Assembly: GCA_937916485.1 (NCBI GenBank)
Contig: CALFSV010000119.1
Span: 1 to 64,000 of the forward strand
DNA length: 64,000 nucleotides
Reading direction: 5' to 3'
From: an uncultured Paracoccaceae bacterium
GTDB taxonomy: Bacteria; Pseudomonadota; Alphaproteobacteria; Rhodobacterales; Rhodobacteraceae
Below the pieces are notes generated by a model. That model made no database searches, had not been told where the DNA came from, and saw nothing but the letters and a program-made list of their open reading frames with translations. Below, piece after piece: positions 43,095 to 52,350 of this stretch. The translations under genes and the position numbers were made by a program. The stretch's first letter is position 1, and every line of letters begins with the position of its first letter.

Positions 43095-43967
43095 ATGTTG
43101 AGAACGCTTACTCTCACGGCTGCTCTTGGCCTTGGCCTTTTGGCCGCTGGGGTTCCTGCCCCGGTTCGGGCCGCGGGCGAGGCCCATGTCGAGGACTTCG
43201 ATTTCTCGTTCGAAGGTCCTTTCGGAAGCTACGACCAGATGCAGCTCCAGCGGGGCCTGCAGGTCTTTACCGAGATCTGCGCGTCCTGCCACGGCCTGCA
43301 TTACGTGACGTACCGCAACCTGTCGGACGAAGGTGGGCCCGGCCTGCCCGAGGACCAGATGCGGGCATATGCGGACCAGTACGAGGTCTGGGACCCGACG
43401 TTGCTGGACGGCGAAGGCGACTATCGGCCGGCAACACCGGCGGACAAGTTCTTTAACTCGTCCCTCTCCAACGCTCCGGACCTTAGCCTAATGGCCAAGG
43501 CCCGGGCCGGCTTCCACGGACCCTACGGCACGGGTTTGAGCCAGCTGTTCAACGGCATGGGCGGACCAGAGTACATCGCCTCACTCATGGTAGGCTATGA
43601 AGAAGAGCCGGAGTGCGCGCTCGATGGTCCCGTCATGGACGGCTACTACAACACTGCTTTCGCCAATGGTGGCTTCTCGCCGACCTGTATCGACGAGAAC
43701 GGCAAGCACATGGTTCCGGGAAGCTGGATCGCGATGCCCCAGCCGCTTTATGGCGATGACGTCGACTATGCCGACGGCCACTCGACTGAGTTGCATCACG
43801 TGGCTGAAGATGTTTCGGCCTTCCTGATGTGGGCAGCCGAGCCAAAGCTGGTTGCACGCAAGCAGGCCGGTCTGACCGGCGTGCTGTTCCTCACCGTTCT
43901 TTCGGTGCTGCTCTATCTGACGAACAAGCGGATCTGGGCCCCGGTCAAGCATCCCAAGAAAAGTTGA
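43095..43967 (+). CDS. petC: Cytochrome c1 of the bc1 complex
   Basis: About 290 residues from ATG 43095 (AAAGGA upstream; GTG 43077 is a longer option overlapping petB). Signal peptide [19 protein letters not shown] is followed by the heme site CASCHGLHY, the axial Met in [10 protein letters not shown], and a C-terminal membrane anchor ([22 protein letters not shown]). It accepts electrons from the Rieske subunit and delivers them to a soluble or membrane cytochrome c. Last gene of petABC, closed by a strong terminator. Confidence 0.97.
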   Translation: MLRTLTLTAALGLGLLAAGVPAPVRAAGEAHVEDFDFSFEGPFGSYDQMQLQRGLQVFTEICASCHGLHYVTYRNLSDEGGPGLPEDQMRAYADQYEVWDPTLLDGEGDYRPATPADKFFNSSLSNAPDLSLMAKARAGFHGPYGTGLSQLFNGMGGPEYIASLMVGYEEEPECALDGPVMDGYYNTAFANGGFSPTCIDENGKHMVPGSWIAMPQPLYGDDVDYADGHSTELHHVAEDVSAFLMWAAEPKLVARKQAGLTGVLFLTVLSVLLYLTNKRIWAPVKHPKKS

Positions 43968-43991
43968 TCGGTTCTTCTGATCCGGCAAAAG

Positions 43992-44028
43992 CGGCGCTTT
44001 CCTGAAAGGGAAGGCGCCGTTTTCCTTT
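43992..44028 (+). terminator. Rho-independent terminator of petABC
   Basis: An 11-bp stem (43992-44002 with 44009-44019, one G-T pair, 6-base loop) is followed by TTTTCCTTT. It is 24 bases past the petC stop. Confidence 0.88.
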
Positions 44029-44030
44029 GT

Positions 44031-44107
44031 GGGCGGTGGGTCTGGACCCACCTTACCGCTGGCATTTGCCAAAGGCGCGTAAGGTGGGTTTCAACCCACC
44101 TCCCGCC
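44031..44107. repeat. REP-like compound palindrome
   Basis: Two hairpins, GGTGGGTC-TG-GACCCACC (44035-44052) and AGGTGGGTT-TC-AACCCACCT (44082-44101), flank a 29-base middle. The two halves are also inverted copies of each other (GGGCGG...CCTTAC against GTAAGG...CCCGCCC). The right hairpin supplies the last codons and stop of thiQ. The layout recalls REP/BIME elements between convergent genes. Only this pair is seen in the window. Confidence 0.65.
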
Positions 44108-44804
44108 CAAGGTAGCGACGCAAGGCTTCGGGCGGATGATCCAGCAGCGCCTGCGGCGGAACCGGCGGCACCGCTTTGCCTTCGGCCACAAAGACAACTG
44201 CATCTGCAATTCGGCGGGCATCCTCAGGATCATGGGTGACCATAACCAGAGTGCGTCCCGCGGAACCAAGCACCTCGACGGCAAGGTCCAGCATCTCGGC
44301 CTTCAGGCCGGGACCAAGGGCGGCGAAGGGCTCATCCATCAGGACCAGTGGACGCTCGGCCAGCAAGGCCCGACCAAGGGCCGCTCGGCTCTGCTGTCCT
44401 CCCGACAAGGCCCCCGGTCTTCGGTCGCCAAGATCCGCCAGCCCGACCCGGTCCAGCACCCATTCAACCTTGGCCTTGTCGGCCTGGGTCAGCCGCAGCG
44501 TAGGGTGCAGGCCCAGCCCAAGGTTCTGGTTCACCGTGAGATGCGGGAACAGGTTATGATCCTGAAACAGGATGCTGATGGGACGCGACCCCGGAGGAAC
44601 TTGGGTCAGGTCTTGCCCGTCCCAGACCACTCGCCCAGCGACGGGTGCCAGAAACCCGGCAATGGCGCTAAGCAGGGTCGATTTCCCTTCGCCTGAGGGG
44701 CCAAGGACGGCCGTCACCTGACCCGGCTTTAGCGACAGATCGGCGGACAGGCGAAAGCCGTCCTGTTCAAGCCTCAGCTCATCCAGCCACAAGCCTTCAG
44801 TCAT
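44091..44804 (-). CDS. thiQ: Thiamine ABC importer ATPase
   Basis: 237 residues from ATG 44804. Walker A GPSGEGKST, ThiQ-like PPGSRPISILFQDHNLFPHLTVNQNLGLG, signature LSGGQQSRAALGRALL, Walker B VLMDEPFAALGP and switch His in VTHDPEDARRIAD. Note GEGKST with Glu where Ala or Cys is usual, which is common in ThiQ. It is the last gene of thiBPQ, and its start overlaps thiP by 8 bases. A palindromic repeat forms its 3' end. Confidence 0.93.
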   Translation of the reverse strand: MTEGLWLDELRLEQDGFRLSADLSLKPGQVTAVLGPSGEGKSTLLSAIAGFLAPVAGRVVWDGQDLTQVPPGSRPISILFQDHNLFPHLTVNQNLGLGLHPTLRLTQADKAKVEWVLDRVGLADLGDRRPGALSGGQQSRAALGRALLAERPLVLMDEPFAALGPGLKAEMLDLAVEVLGSAGRTLVMVTHDPEDARRIADAVVFVAEGKAVPPVPPQALLDHPPEALRRYLGREVG

Positions 44805-46338
44805 CCACCCTGCCTCCCCTATCGCAAAGCCAGAATGCAAGCAGGCTGAGGGCCAAAAGGACAAGCGCTACTCCGGCGGCGGCATCCATACGATAGGCGC
44901 CCATCAGGCGATACATGGCAAGGGGCAGGGTTTCCTGCCCACCCGTTGCAAACAGCGTGATCACGCCCAGATCCCCCATGCTAAGCGCTGCGCTCAACCC
45001 CGCTGCAAATCCGATTGGCCTGCGCAAACGGGGAAAGATCAACCACCTGAGCCGTGCCCAACCGCGCAGCCCCAGACTGTCAGCTAGGCGGCCGTAGTCG
45101 CCCTCGACCCGGGCCAGTTCTGGCGCAATGGACCGATAAGCAAAGGGCAGGGCCATCGTTGCGTTCACAAGGGCCGTAACGACAAGGGCAAGGCGAGCGG
45201 GGTTCATCAGGGGATGCACAATCAGGAATAGCCCCGTTCCGATGACTAGGCCAGAGGCCGCCAGCGGAAGCGTGCTGGCCAGCCCCGCCAGCGCCCCGCC
45301 CCAGCGCATCGCCAGCGTCAGGGCCAACCCAAGGCACAGGATCGTGGACAGGACCGCCACCAGAACTGAGCGTAACGCGGCAGGCCAGATGCTTATTGGC
45401 AGATCTGCCAGACCAGACAATCCGCGGGTCACCACCATCGCCAGTGGCAGAAGGAGAAAACATGCCGCGGCGACAAGGACCGCACCGTCCCTCACCACAG
45501 ACCATCTGCCGCCATCCCATCGTTGCACAACCCGGTCCAACCCGCCGCCCTGTGCCTGAGGCAGCGTCACCGTCCAGGCCAGGATGGCGGCAATGGCGCA
45601 GATGCCGAATTGCAGGACAGCGAGCCGGGCCGCGCCTGCAAGGTCAAAGTCAAACCGCAGCGCCTGATAAATCGCAAGCTCGACCGTTGTGGCGCGAGGC
45701 CCGCCTCCTAGAATGAGTGCAACGGCAAAGCTTGTCAGGCAAATCAGGAAGATCGCCAACGCAATGCCCGGCACAACGGCCCGCAACATCGGCCATTCCA
45801 GAAACCGTCCCGGCGGGAGGTCAAGCGTGGCCGCCAGGCGAAACCGCTCAGCCGGGATCGACAGCCAGCCTTGGAGGATTAGGCGCACGGCCAAGGGAAG
45901 GTTGAAGAACACATGGGCCAGAACGACGCCGTGGAACCCGTAAATACTGACCTCAGTCAGGCCGATTGCTGACAGGGCACCATTCAACAGGCCGCCCCGT
46001 CCAAAGACGGCCAACAGGCCCAGCACCGCCACTATGACCGGCAGGATGAAGGGCGCGCCCATCAGCGTTACCAAAAGGCTGCGTCCGCGAAAGCGCCGAC
46101 GGGCCAATGCCCGCGCCACTGGAATGGCCACGAGCACCGACACCGCCGACGAGGCGGCTGCCTGCAAAACAGTGAACCGTACCGCCGCCCAATCCGCAGG
46201 ACCAAGCCATTGGCCCGTCCCTGCGCGCAGGGCAACGATACACAGCGTTCCAAGGGTCAGCACCAGAACCAGCCAGGCGGCTATTGCACCTGGCCAGCGG
46301 GGCAGCCCCGGGGCTAGCGGGACAGGGCGTTGCGCCAT
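44797..46338 (-). CDS. thiP: Thiamine ABC importer permease
   Basis: 513 residues with about 12 membrane helices, a fused double permease as in ThiP and other iron/thiamine-type importers. Each half has an EAA-like loop (RFRLAATLDLPPGRFLEWPML; GDYGRLADSLGLRGWARLRWLIFPRL). It overlaps thiB by 25 bases and thiQ by 8. Both halves are intact. The riboswitch before thiB makes thiamine the near-certain substrate. Confidence 0.94.
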   Translation of the reverse strand: MAQRPVPLAPGLPRWPGAIAAWLVLVLTLGTLCIVALRAGTGQWLGPADWAAVRFTVLQAAASSAVSVLVAIPVARALARRRFRGRSLLVTLMGAPFILPVIVAVLGLLAVFGRGGLLNGALSAIGLTEVSIYGFHGVVLAHVFFNLPLAVRLILQGWLSIPAERFRLAATLDLPPGRFLEWPMLRAVVPGIALAIFLICLTSFAVALILGGGPRATTVELAIYQALRFDFDLAGAARLAVLQFGICAIAAILAWTVTLPQAQGGGLDRVVQRWDGGRWSVVRDGAVLVAAACFLLLPLAMVVTRGLSGLADLPISIWPAALRSVLVAVLSTILCLGLALTLAMRWGGALAGLASTLPLAASGLVIGTGLFLIVHPLMNPARLALVVTALVNATMALPFAYRSIAPELARVEGDYGRLADSLGLRGWARLRWLIFPRLRRPIGFAAGLSAALSMGDLGVITLFATGGQETLPLAMYRLMGAYRMDAAAGVALVLLALSLLAFWLCDRGGRVDD

Positions 46339-47300
46339 TCTGTTATAGCCTCATCCCTTATCTCGCGGGCTGCAGGGCCAGACAGCAACAGGGCACTACC
46401 GGGAACGGCCAGCGTTTCAAACCCGCCCGGAAGGCCGCTTTCAGGCGTGACCGCGGGGTACATCCAGTTGGTCATCGCAATCTCGTCCTGAAAGCCGGGG
46501 CTGACCATAAAGGCCATGAAAGAGCGGGCCAGATCAGGCACATCTGAGCTTTGCAAAACACCTGCCACTTCGATCTGCATGTAATGCCCTTCCTCAAAGG
46601 TCCATGAGGTCTTGGACCCATCGCCTTCCGCGATCAGATGATAGGCGGGAGAGGTCGTGTAGGACAGAACCGCGTCCGCCTCACCCTCAAGGAAAAGGCC
46701 ATAGGCCTCTGACCAGCCGGGGGTGACGGTGACGATGTTGTCGGCCAGCGCCTCCCATATTTCAGGGGCACGGTCGCCGTAGGCCTCCTTCACCCAGAGG
46801 ACCAGACCAAGGCCGGGGGTGGAGGAGCGGGGGTCCTGGATCACAATGCTCAGATCGCTTTGGGCCAAAGCCTCAAATGTGGCCGGCGCAGGCACCGTGA
46901 CATCGCTGACAAAGGCAAAGTAGCCCCAGTCATAGGGTAAGAAGGTTGCATCGTCCCAGGCGATGGGCAGATCCAGCGCAGGCATCAGTCCGTGGGGCGC
47001 AAAGAGGCCCGTATCAGCGGCAGCGGCCGTCAGGTTGGTGTCGAGGCCAAGCACGATGTCCGCGTCGGTCCTGGCCCCTTCAAGCTGGAGCCGGGCCAAG
47101 AGGGCCGCGCCATCGCCATGGCCGACAAACTGCAGATCGCAGGCGCAGGTGGCCTCGAATGCCGCCTCAACCACCGGGCCGGGGCCCCATTCGGTGACAA
47201 AGCTGTCGTAGGTGTAGATCGTCAAGACGGGGTCTTGTTGTGCCTGCGCGATGCTGGCACTCAAGAACAGTCCTGCGACATGGGTCAGATGGAGTTTCAT
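46314..47300 (-). CDS. thiB: Periplasmic thiamine-binding protein
   Basis: 328 residues. A signal peptide (MKLHLTHVAGLFLSASIAQA) precedes VLTIYTYDSFVTEWGPGPVVE, the ThiB/TbpA start, and conserved YDWGYFAFVSD and DPRSSTPGLG follow. AAAGGATG is upstream of the ATG. It delivers thiamine, its mono- or diphosphate to ThiPQ. Transcription is controlled by the TPP riboswitch 58 or more bases upstream. Confidence 0.95.
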   Translation of the reverse strand: MKLHLTHVAGLFLSASIAQAQQDPVLTIYTYDSFVTEWGPGPVVEAAFEATCACDLQFVGHGDGAALLARLQLEGARTDADIVLGLDTNLTAAAADTGLFAPHGLMPALDLPIAWDDATFLPYDWGYFAFVSDVTVPAPATFEALAQSDLSIVIQDPRSSTPGLGLVLWVKEAYGDRAPEIWEALADNIVTVTPGWSEAYGLFLEGEADAVLSYTTSPAYHLIAEGDGSKTSWTFEEGHYMQIEVAGVLQSSDVPDLARSFMAFMVSPGFQDEIAMTNWMYPAVTPESGLPGGFETLAVPGSALLLSGPAAREIRDEAITEWRNALSR

Positions 47301-47357
47301 GTTTCATCCTTTTCACATGCGGCCAAGACGGATGGGGGCAGTGAGGACGAACTCATG

Positions 47358-47440
47358 ACCTTCCCTCCGCCGGTCCTAACCGGTTCAGGTTCAACGGGTT
47401 CGCTTGCGCATCTCAGCCATTTGCATGGCACCCCGAGGTG
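47358..47440 (-). ncRNA. TPP riboswitch (THI-box) upstream of thiBPQ
   Basis: On the minus strand the sequence shows CTCGGGGTGCC, then GGCTGAGATG, then ACCCGTTGAACCTGAACC followed by GGTTAGGACCGGCGGAGGGA, all conserved blocks of the thiamine-diphosphate aptamer in the right order. It should lower thiBPQ expression when thiamine diphosphate is plentiful, probably by hiding the ribosome site; I see no clear terminator stem with a T run. Confidence 0.95.
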
Positions 47441-47555
47441 ATGCAGAACCTATCGCAGAATTCCCTGACTTCAAGTGGAAGATTTTTCGCGAAAAATCTT
47501 GGCCCGCCCCGCCAGATCCCCTATGCCAAAGGCCGCAGCTTCGGGAGCGCAGAGT

Positions 47556-48659
47556 ATGTCCATCAATTCCTTCGGCCATCTGTTTCGGGTTACCACCTGG
47601 GGCGAAAGCCATGGCCCTGCGCTTGGCGCGACTGTCGACGGTTGCCCGCCGGGCGTGGCCATTGATGCCGCGGGTCTTCAACACTGGCTCGACAAGCGCC
47701 GTCCCGGTCAGAACAAGAACACGACCCAACGGCAAGAGCCTGACGCGGTCGCCATTCTATCCGGGGTCTTTGAAGGCCAGTCCACCGGCACCCCGATCCA
47801 GTTGATGATCGAGAACACGGATCAACGGTCAAAGGACTACGGCGACATTGCCCAGACCTTTCGACCCGGTCATGCCGACATCACCTATCACCAGAAGTAT
47901 GGCCTGCGCGATTATCGTGGCGGCGGTCGGTCGTCGGCCCGCGAAACGGCCGCCCGTGTCGCGGCAGGCGGGGTCGCCCGGGCGGCCCTTGCCACCCTTG
48001 CACCGCAGGTCGAGATCAAGGGCTACATGGTCCAAATGGGTCCCAAGACCATAGATCGCACGCGGTTCGACTGGGACGCGATTGACCAGAACGATTTCTG
48101 GTGCCCCGATCCGACCGTAGCGGCGGAATGGGAAGACTACCTCGATTTCCTGCGTCGCAAGGACCACAACTCGGTCGGGGCGATGATCGAGGTTGTCGCC
48201 CGCAACGTTCCGCCGGGTCTGGGTGCGCCAGTGTATGGCAAGCTTGATACAGACCTTGCGGCCGCGATGATGTCGATCAATGCGGTAAAAGGCGTCGAGA
48301 TCGGCGAAGGCATGGCCGCCGCTGCCTTGACCGGACGCGACAATGCGGACGAGATTTTGATGGGCCCGGACGGACCCGAGTACAGCTCGAACCACGCTGG
48401 TGGCATTCTGGGCGGCATTTCGACCGGGCAGGACATCGTCGTGCGTTTCGCAGTCAAGCCGACCTCCTCGATCCTGTCATCGCGCAAGTCCATTCGCATT
48501 GATGGATCAGAGACCGAGGTCGTGACAAAGGGGCGCCACGATCCCTGTGTCGGCATACGCGCCGTGCCGGTGGGCGAGGCGATGATGGCCTGTGTCCTGC
48601 TGGACCACCTGATCCTGGACCGGGGTCAGACCGGAGGCGTGCGCGGCAAGATCGGCTAG
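47556..48659 (+). CDS. aroC: Chorismate synthase
   Basis: 367 residues from ATG 47556 (GGGAG upstream; the frame is open further upstream, but the family starts at [20 protein letters not shown]). Signature blocks include [42 protein letters not shown] and [10 protein letters not shown] near the C terminus. It turns EPSP into chorismate using reduced FMN, the last common step to aromatic amino acids, folate and quinones. It is divergent from thiBPQ and apparently a single-gene unit. Confidence 0.97.
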   Translation: MSINSFGHLFRVTTWGESHGPALGATVDGCPPGVAIDAAGLQHWLDKRRPGQNKNTTQRQEPDAVAILSGVFEGQSTGTPIQLMIENTDQRSKDYGDIAQTFRPGHADITYHQKYGLRDYRGGGRSSARETAARVAAGGVARAALATLAPQVEIKGYMVQMGPKTIDRTRFDWDAIDQNDFWCPDPTVAAEWEDYLDFLRRKDHNSVGAMIEVVARNVPPGLGAPVYGKLDTDLAAAMMSINAVKGVEIGEGMAAAALTGRDNADEILMGPDGPEYSSNHAGGILGGISTGQDIVVRFAVKPTSSILSSRKSIRIDGSETEVVTKGRHDPCVGIRAVPVGEAMMACVLLDHLILDRGQTGGVRGKIG

Positions 48660-48798
48660 TCCATGGCACGCCCCCGACAGAGTCATATCCATCACAGGGC
48701 GGGCGGGAAACCGCGCCTCCCCGATGCCCCGCCTCGACGACCGGAGCCTATCCACGCCATGATGGGGTCACACTTGAATTGACGCGCAGGTCAGCCGT

Positions 48799-49755
48799 TT
48801 GCTCGAAATATTTGGCATAACCTTCCCAATCTTTGCCATTGTCGCTTTGGGCTATGTGACTGTGTACAAAGGTGTTTTCGAACCCGGCGATATGACCGTC
48901 CTGGGCAAGTTCGTGATGACCATCGCCCTTCCCGCCCTCATGTTCTCGGCTGTGACGGGACAAGGCGCGGGGATGATCCTCGATCCGTCCTATATCGTTG
49001 GCTATGCCTTGGCCGGGCTCTTTGTGATTGTCTTTGCGCTGATCTGGTTTCGGCTGAACCTGTTGCGCACACCGACCGGCCCGGCCCGGCGGGCGATCGC
49101 AGTCATGGGCACCGCCTGTCCGAACTCGGCCTACGTTGGCTTTCCGGTCCTGCTCCTTGCCGTGCCCGATGTCGCCGCCCAGGCGTTTGCGATGAACATC
49201 CTTGTCGAAAGCTTTCTGATCGTCCCGATCTGTTTTCTTCTTGTGGGCGGTTCCCGTCCAAGTGAAGGCAAGCCCCTTTTGCGTGTCGCCATCGATGCCT
49301 TGTGGAGCGTTGTGCGCAAACCCATGGTTATCGGGCTTCTCGCCGGTCTTGCCGTGTCCGCCAGCGGGCTAACGCTGCCCGATCCCTTCACCAAGCTTGT
49401 AGATACGATGGCCTCATCTACAGCCGCCCTGGCCCTGTTTTTCATTGGTGGCACATTGGTGAGCCTGCCGATGCGGGGCAATGTCGTCATGGCTGGTGAG
49501 GTCGTGGCCGGTAAGCTTCTTGTCCATCCTGCTATGGCCATGATGGCGGCCATGGTCCTGATCCCACTGGGCCTGCCTGGTTTGTCGGACCCCTTGCGGG
49601 TTGCATTGATCCTGTCGGCGGCCATGCCGATGATGGGCATCTATGCCATTTTTGCCCATGACTATGGCCACGAAGGCCTCGCCTCGCTTGGCCTATTCGG
49701 AGCCACAGTCGGCGCGTTTGTGACCGTGTCCGCGTTTCTGGCCATTCTGCTCTGA
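48799..49755 (+). CDS. AEC-family (auxin efflux carrier-like) transporter
   Basis: 318 residues, about ten hydrophobic segments. The start is TTG 48799: an in-frame TGA 24 bases upstream excludes a longer ATG form, and the resulting MLEIFGITFPIFAIVALGYV is the normal family N terminus. CPNSAYVGFPVLL is the conserved mid-protein motif. Bacterial relatives move malate, malonate or other small acids. There is no operon partner. Confidence 0.87.
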   Translation: MLEIFGITFPIFAIVALGYVTVYKGVFEPGDMTVLGKFVMTIALPALMFSAVTGQGAGMILDPSYIVGYALAGLFVIVFALIWFRLNLLRTPTGPARRAIAVMGTACPNSAYVGFPVLLLAVPDVAAQAFAMNILVESFLIVPICFLLVGGSRPSEGKPLLRVAIDALWSVVRKPMVIGLLAGLAVSASGLTLPDPFTKLVDTMASSTAALALFFIGGTLVSLPMRGNVVMAGEVVAGKLLVHPAMAMMAAMVLIPLGLPGLSDPLRVALILSAAMPMMGIYAIFAHDYGHEGLASLGLFGATVGAFVTVSAFLAILL

Positions 49756-49764
49756 CCAGAAGGG

Positions 49765-50682
49765 TCAGGCACCGGGTGTGGTGGCCTTACGCTGGCGGGC
49801 CCGCTCAAGCCCCAATTGACGTTCCCTGAGGATGATAAGGACACCGGCCGTGATGATGATCGCCGCCCCAGTCAACATGATCAGCGTCGGCACCTCTCCA
49901 AATACAAAGTACCCCACACCCAGCGCCAGCAGCATGGAGGTATATTCAAACGGCGCAATCAACGAGGCATCGGCATGGCGATAACCAGTCGTCAGAAAAA
50001 TCTGTCCCACGCCCCCAAGAAGCCCGGCAAGGATAAGCATCGCGAACTCTCTCGGGGCGGGCACGACCCAGCCCCAGAAGATCGTCAGTGACGACATGAC
50101 CGTAGCCGTCACCGAAAACCAAAACACGATAGCCGCCGTCCCTTCGGTCTGGACAAGCTTGCGGACAAACACCTGGGCAAGTGCGGCAAAAAAGGCTCCA
50201 CCCAGAACGACAACCGCTCCCAATGTCTCACGGCTGTTCATCTCGGCCCCGATCGACAAACGCGGCGACAGAACGATCATCACCCCCACCATGCCAAGGG
50301 CGACCGCGGACAGGCGATAGGCCCGCACCTTTTCGTTCAGGAACATGGCTGCAAAGACGACCACCAGGAGCGGCGCAGCATAGCCGATGGCGGTGACCTC
50401 GGGCAGCGGCAAAAGGCCTAGCCCGGCAAAGCCAAGGCCCATGGCCGTGGTACCGACAAGGCCCCGCCAGACATGGCCCATAGGGTTGGATGTCTCGAGC
50501 CCGTGGCGCAGCTCGCCCCTCAGGATGAGCCAGGTGACGATAACGGGAATCGCAAAGAACGACCGAAAGAAAACGGCCTGGCCCGGCGGGACGTGGTCCG
50601 ACGTCGCTTTGATCAGCGATGCCATCGCCACAAAGATGCAAACCGACAGGACCTTATAAGTGATTCCACGCAGCGGGTTCAT
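49765..50682 (-). CDS. DMT-superfamily transporter (EamA)
   Basis: 305 residues from ATG 50682, which has GAAGGGAAG 6-7 bases upstream (other in-frame ATGs at 50712 and 50733 are less likely). Ten hydrophobic segments make two EamA repeats, with RGLVGTTAMGLGFAGLGLLPLPEVTAIGYAAPLLV and FEYTSMLLALGVGYFVFGEVPT as typical blocks. Such carriers export amino acids or metabolites; the substrate is not predictable. It converges on the AEC gene with a 9-base gap. Confidence 0.88.
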   Translation of the reverse strand: MNPLRGITYKVLSVCIFVAMASLIKATSDHVPPGQAVFFRSFFAIPVIVTWLILRGELRHGLETSNPMGHVWRGLVGTTAMGLGFAGLGLLPLPEVTAIGYAAPLLVVVFAAMFLNEKVRAYRLSAVALGMVGVMIVLSPRLSIGAEMNSRETLGAVVVLGGAFFAALAQVFVRKLVQTEGTAAIVFWFSVTATVMSSLTIFWGWVVPAPREFAMLILAGLLGGVGQIFLTTGYRHADASLIAPFEYTSMLLALGVGYFVFGEVPTLIMLTGAAIIITAGVLIILRERQLGLERARQRKATTPGA

Positions 50683-50793
50683 CAAGCTTCCCTTCAAGGG
50701 CACATTAGACATGTGTCCGCGAAGGGAAAACATGATTTCGGGCCCAGTCCGATCAACGACGCCCTACCCGAGGTTTGCCCGGCGATTGGTCGG

Positions 50794-50994
50794 CTAGACG
50801 GTCTGACCCTGATCAATCCTCAGGTACTGAAGAACCCGCCCGTGCCCACGGGTGGCCGGTCGCCGGGCATGAAGCGCCCTGAAGGCCGGGTGGACACCCG
50901 ATTGCCTGTCCAGTTTCAAAAACTCGCGCAAGCGGCGTGTGGTGGAGCGTTCGTCCAGGCCGCTTGAAGGTCTGTCGATGATATGGCGTTGCAT
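50794..50994 (-). CDS. Small hypothetical protein, 66 residues
   Basis: ATG 50994 follows AAGGAG at a spacing of 6, a good translation signal (an ATG at 51000 sits too close). The product is basic and soluble, with RSTTRRLREFLKLDRQ and no signal or membrane segment. I recognise no family. Codon character is not decisive. The remaining bases of 50683-51098 show no other gene; a divergent promoter for the EamA gene could lie at about 50690-50790. A chance open frame remains possible. Confidence 0.4.
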   Translation of the reverse strand: MQRHIIDRPSSGLDERSTTRRLREFLKLDRQSGVHPAFRALHARRPATRGHGRVLQYLRIDQGQTV

Positions 50995-51098
50995 TGGCAT
51001 CTCCTTCATCAATGGACCAGCACCCTAGCACAGGTGGGACAGAATTTCACCTATTGGCTGCCGGACGGCCGATTTTGGCTCAGACGTGCCCACCGGCG

Positions 51099-52289
51099 CT
51101 ACCCGGCAGGACGCAACCTGACGATGCCGCCATCGGGTGCCGGCGCGTCTATCAAGAGCAGGACAGACCCGTCGGGCGCCTCTTCCACGTCCCGGATGCG
51201 GCCCTGATCTGTGACCACCCTCTCTTCCCCAATGACCCGCCCCCCTTGCATCTTCAGCCGGACCAGCGCGCCGGGGTTAAGCGACCCAATCAGCAAATCA
51301 CCTCGCCAGCGTGAAAAGGCGCTGCCCTGGTAGAACACCATGCCGCCCGGTGCGATTACGGGATCCCAGTAGTAGACCGGTTCCTCCATCCCCTCGGCCC
51401 GCGGCTGGCCGGTGCCGACAGAGCTGCGGTTGTAGTTGACGCCGTAGCTGACCACTGGCCAGCCATAGTTTGCCCCTGGTTCCGGCCGGTTCAGCTCATC
51501 CCCTCCGGCGGGGCCATGTTCTACGGTCCAAAGCGCCCCGGTGCGGGGGTGGATGGCCGCCCCCTGGGGGTTGCGATGACCGTAGGACCAGATCGTATCA
51601 AGGCCGTCCCGCCGGACAAAGGGGTTGTCAGAGGGGGCACTTCCGTCCAGTTGGATGCGGACCACCTTTCCGTAGGTCGTCGAGAGATCCTGGGCCAGTA
51701 CCCGCTCGGCCCGGGTCGAATGTTCACCTGTCGTGATAAAGGCATGGCCACGACCATCCAACAGGATCCGCGATCCATAGTGCATCGGCGTCGGGGAAGG
51801 AGGCGACTGGACAAAAATGTCCTGAACATCGGTGACGCGGAGGGCTGCAATGTCCAGGATACCCCGGGCGGCTGCCGTCACGGTGCCACCCTGCACAGGT
51901 TTCGCGTAGGTCCAGAAGATGGTGTTGTCCTGCAAGAATTCTGGGCTGACGGTAACATCAAGCAGGCCCCCCTGACGGCGGTCATCAACCTCCGGGAGGC
52001 CCGAAACGGGGGCCGAGACCGCACCCTCCGCCGTCACCACCCGCAACCGGCCCGGACGCTCTGTGACCAGCCATGCGCCGCCGGGCAAGGGCGCAATGCC
52101 CCAAGGGTTCGCCAATCCGGTGACAAAGGGTTCGACCGTCACAGGGGTTTGCGTCAGGCTAGGGGCACGGGTCTGGTCCGGGAAGGCCGGCTCGAACGAC
52201 GCATTCCGTGGACCCTGTTCAACCGGGGCAGCCTGCGCCAAGGCCAGAGCAGGCAGCAGGATCAAAATGGCGGCAGCAAATATCCTCAT
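51099..52289 (-). CDS. PQQ-dependent aldose sugar dehydrogenase-like protein
   Basis: 396 residues from ATG 52289 (GAGGAG upstream), beginning with signal peptide MRIFAAAILILLPALALAQA. The six-bladed propeller of soluble glucose/aldose dehydrogenases is indicated by GLANPWGIAPLPGGAWLVTERPGRL, GHAFITTGE, YGHRNPQGAAIHP, EHGPAGGDELN and PGANYGWP, with His and Arg expected for catalysis and PQQ binding. It oxidises sugars in the periplasm if PQQ is available; no pqq genes are in the window. A lone gene. Confidence 0.9.
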   Translation of the reverse strand: MRIFAAAILILLPALALAQAAPVEQGPRNASFEPAFPDQTRAPSLTQTPVTVEPFVTGLANPWGIAPLPGGAWLVTERPGRLRVVTAEGAVSAPVSGLPEVDDRRQGGLLDVTVSPEFLQDNTIFWTYAKPVQGGTVTAAARGILDIAALRVTDVQDIFVQSPPSPTPMHYGSRILLDGRGHAFITTGEHSTRAERVLAQDLSTTYGKVVRIQLDGSAPSDNPFVRRDGLDTIWSYGHRNPQGAAIHPRTGALWTVEHGPAGGDELNRPEPGANYGWPVVSYGVNYNRSSVGTGQPRAEGMEEPVYYWDPVIAPGGMVFYQGSAFSRWRGDLLIGSLNPGALVRLKMQGGRVIGEERVVTDQGRIRDVEEAPDGSVLLLIDAPAPDGGIVRLRPAG

Positions 52290-52350
52290 CCCGACGGGCT
52301 CCTCTGTAAAACCTGTCCCATAGACTACCATCCAAACGGAAAGGTGCGAC

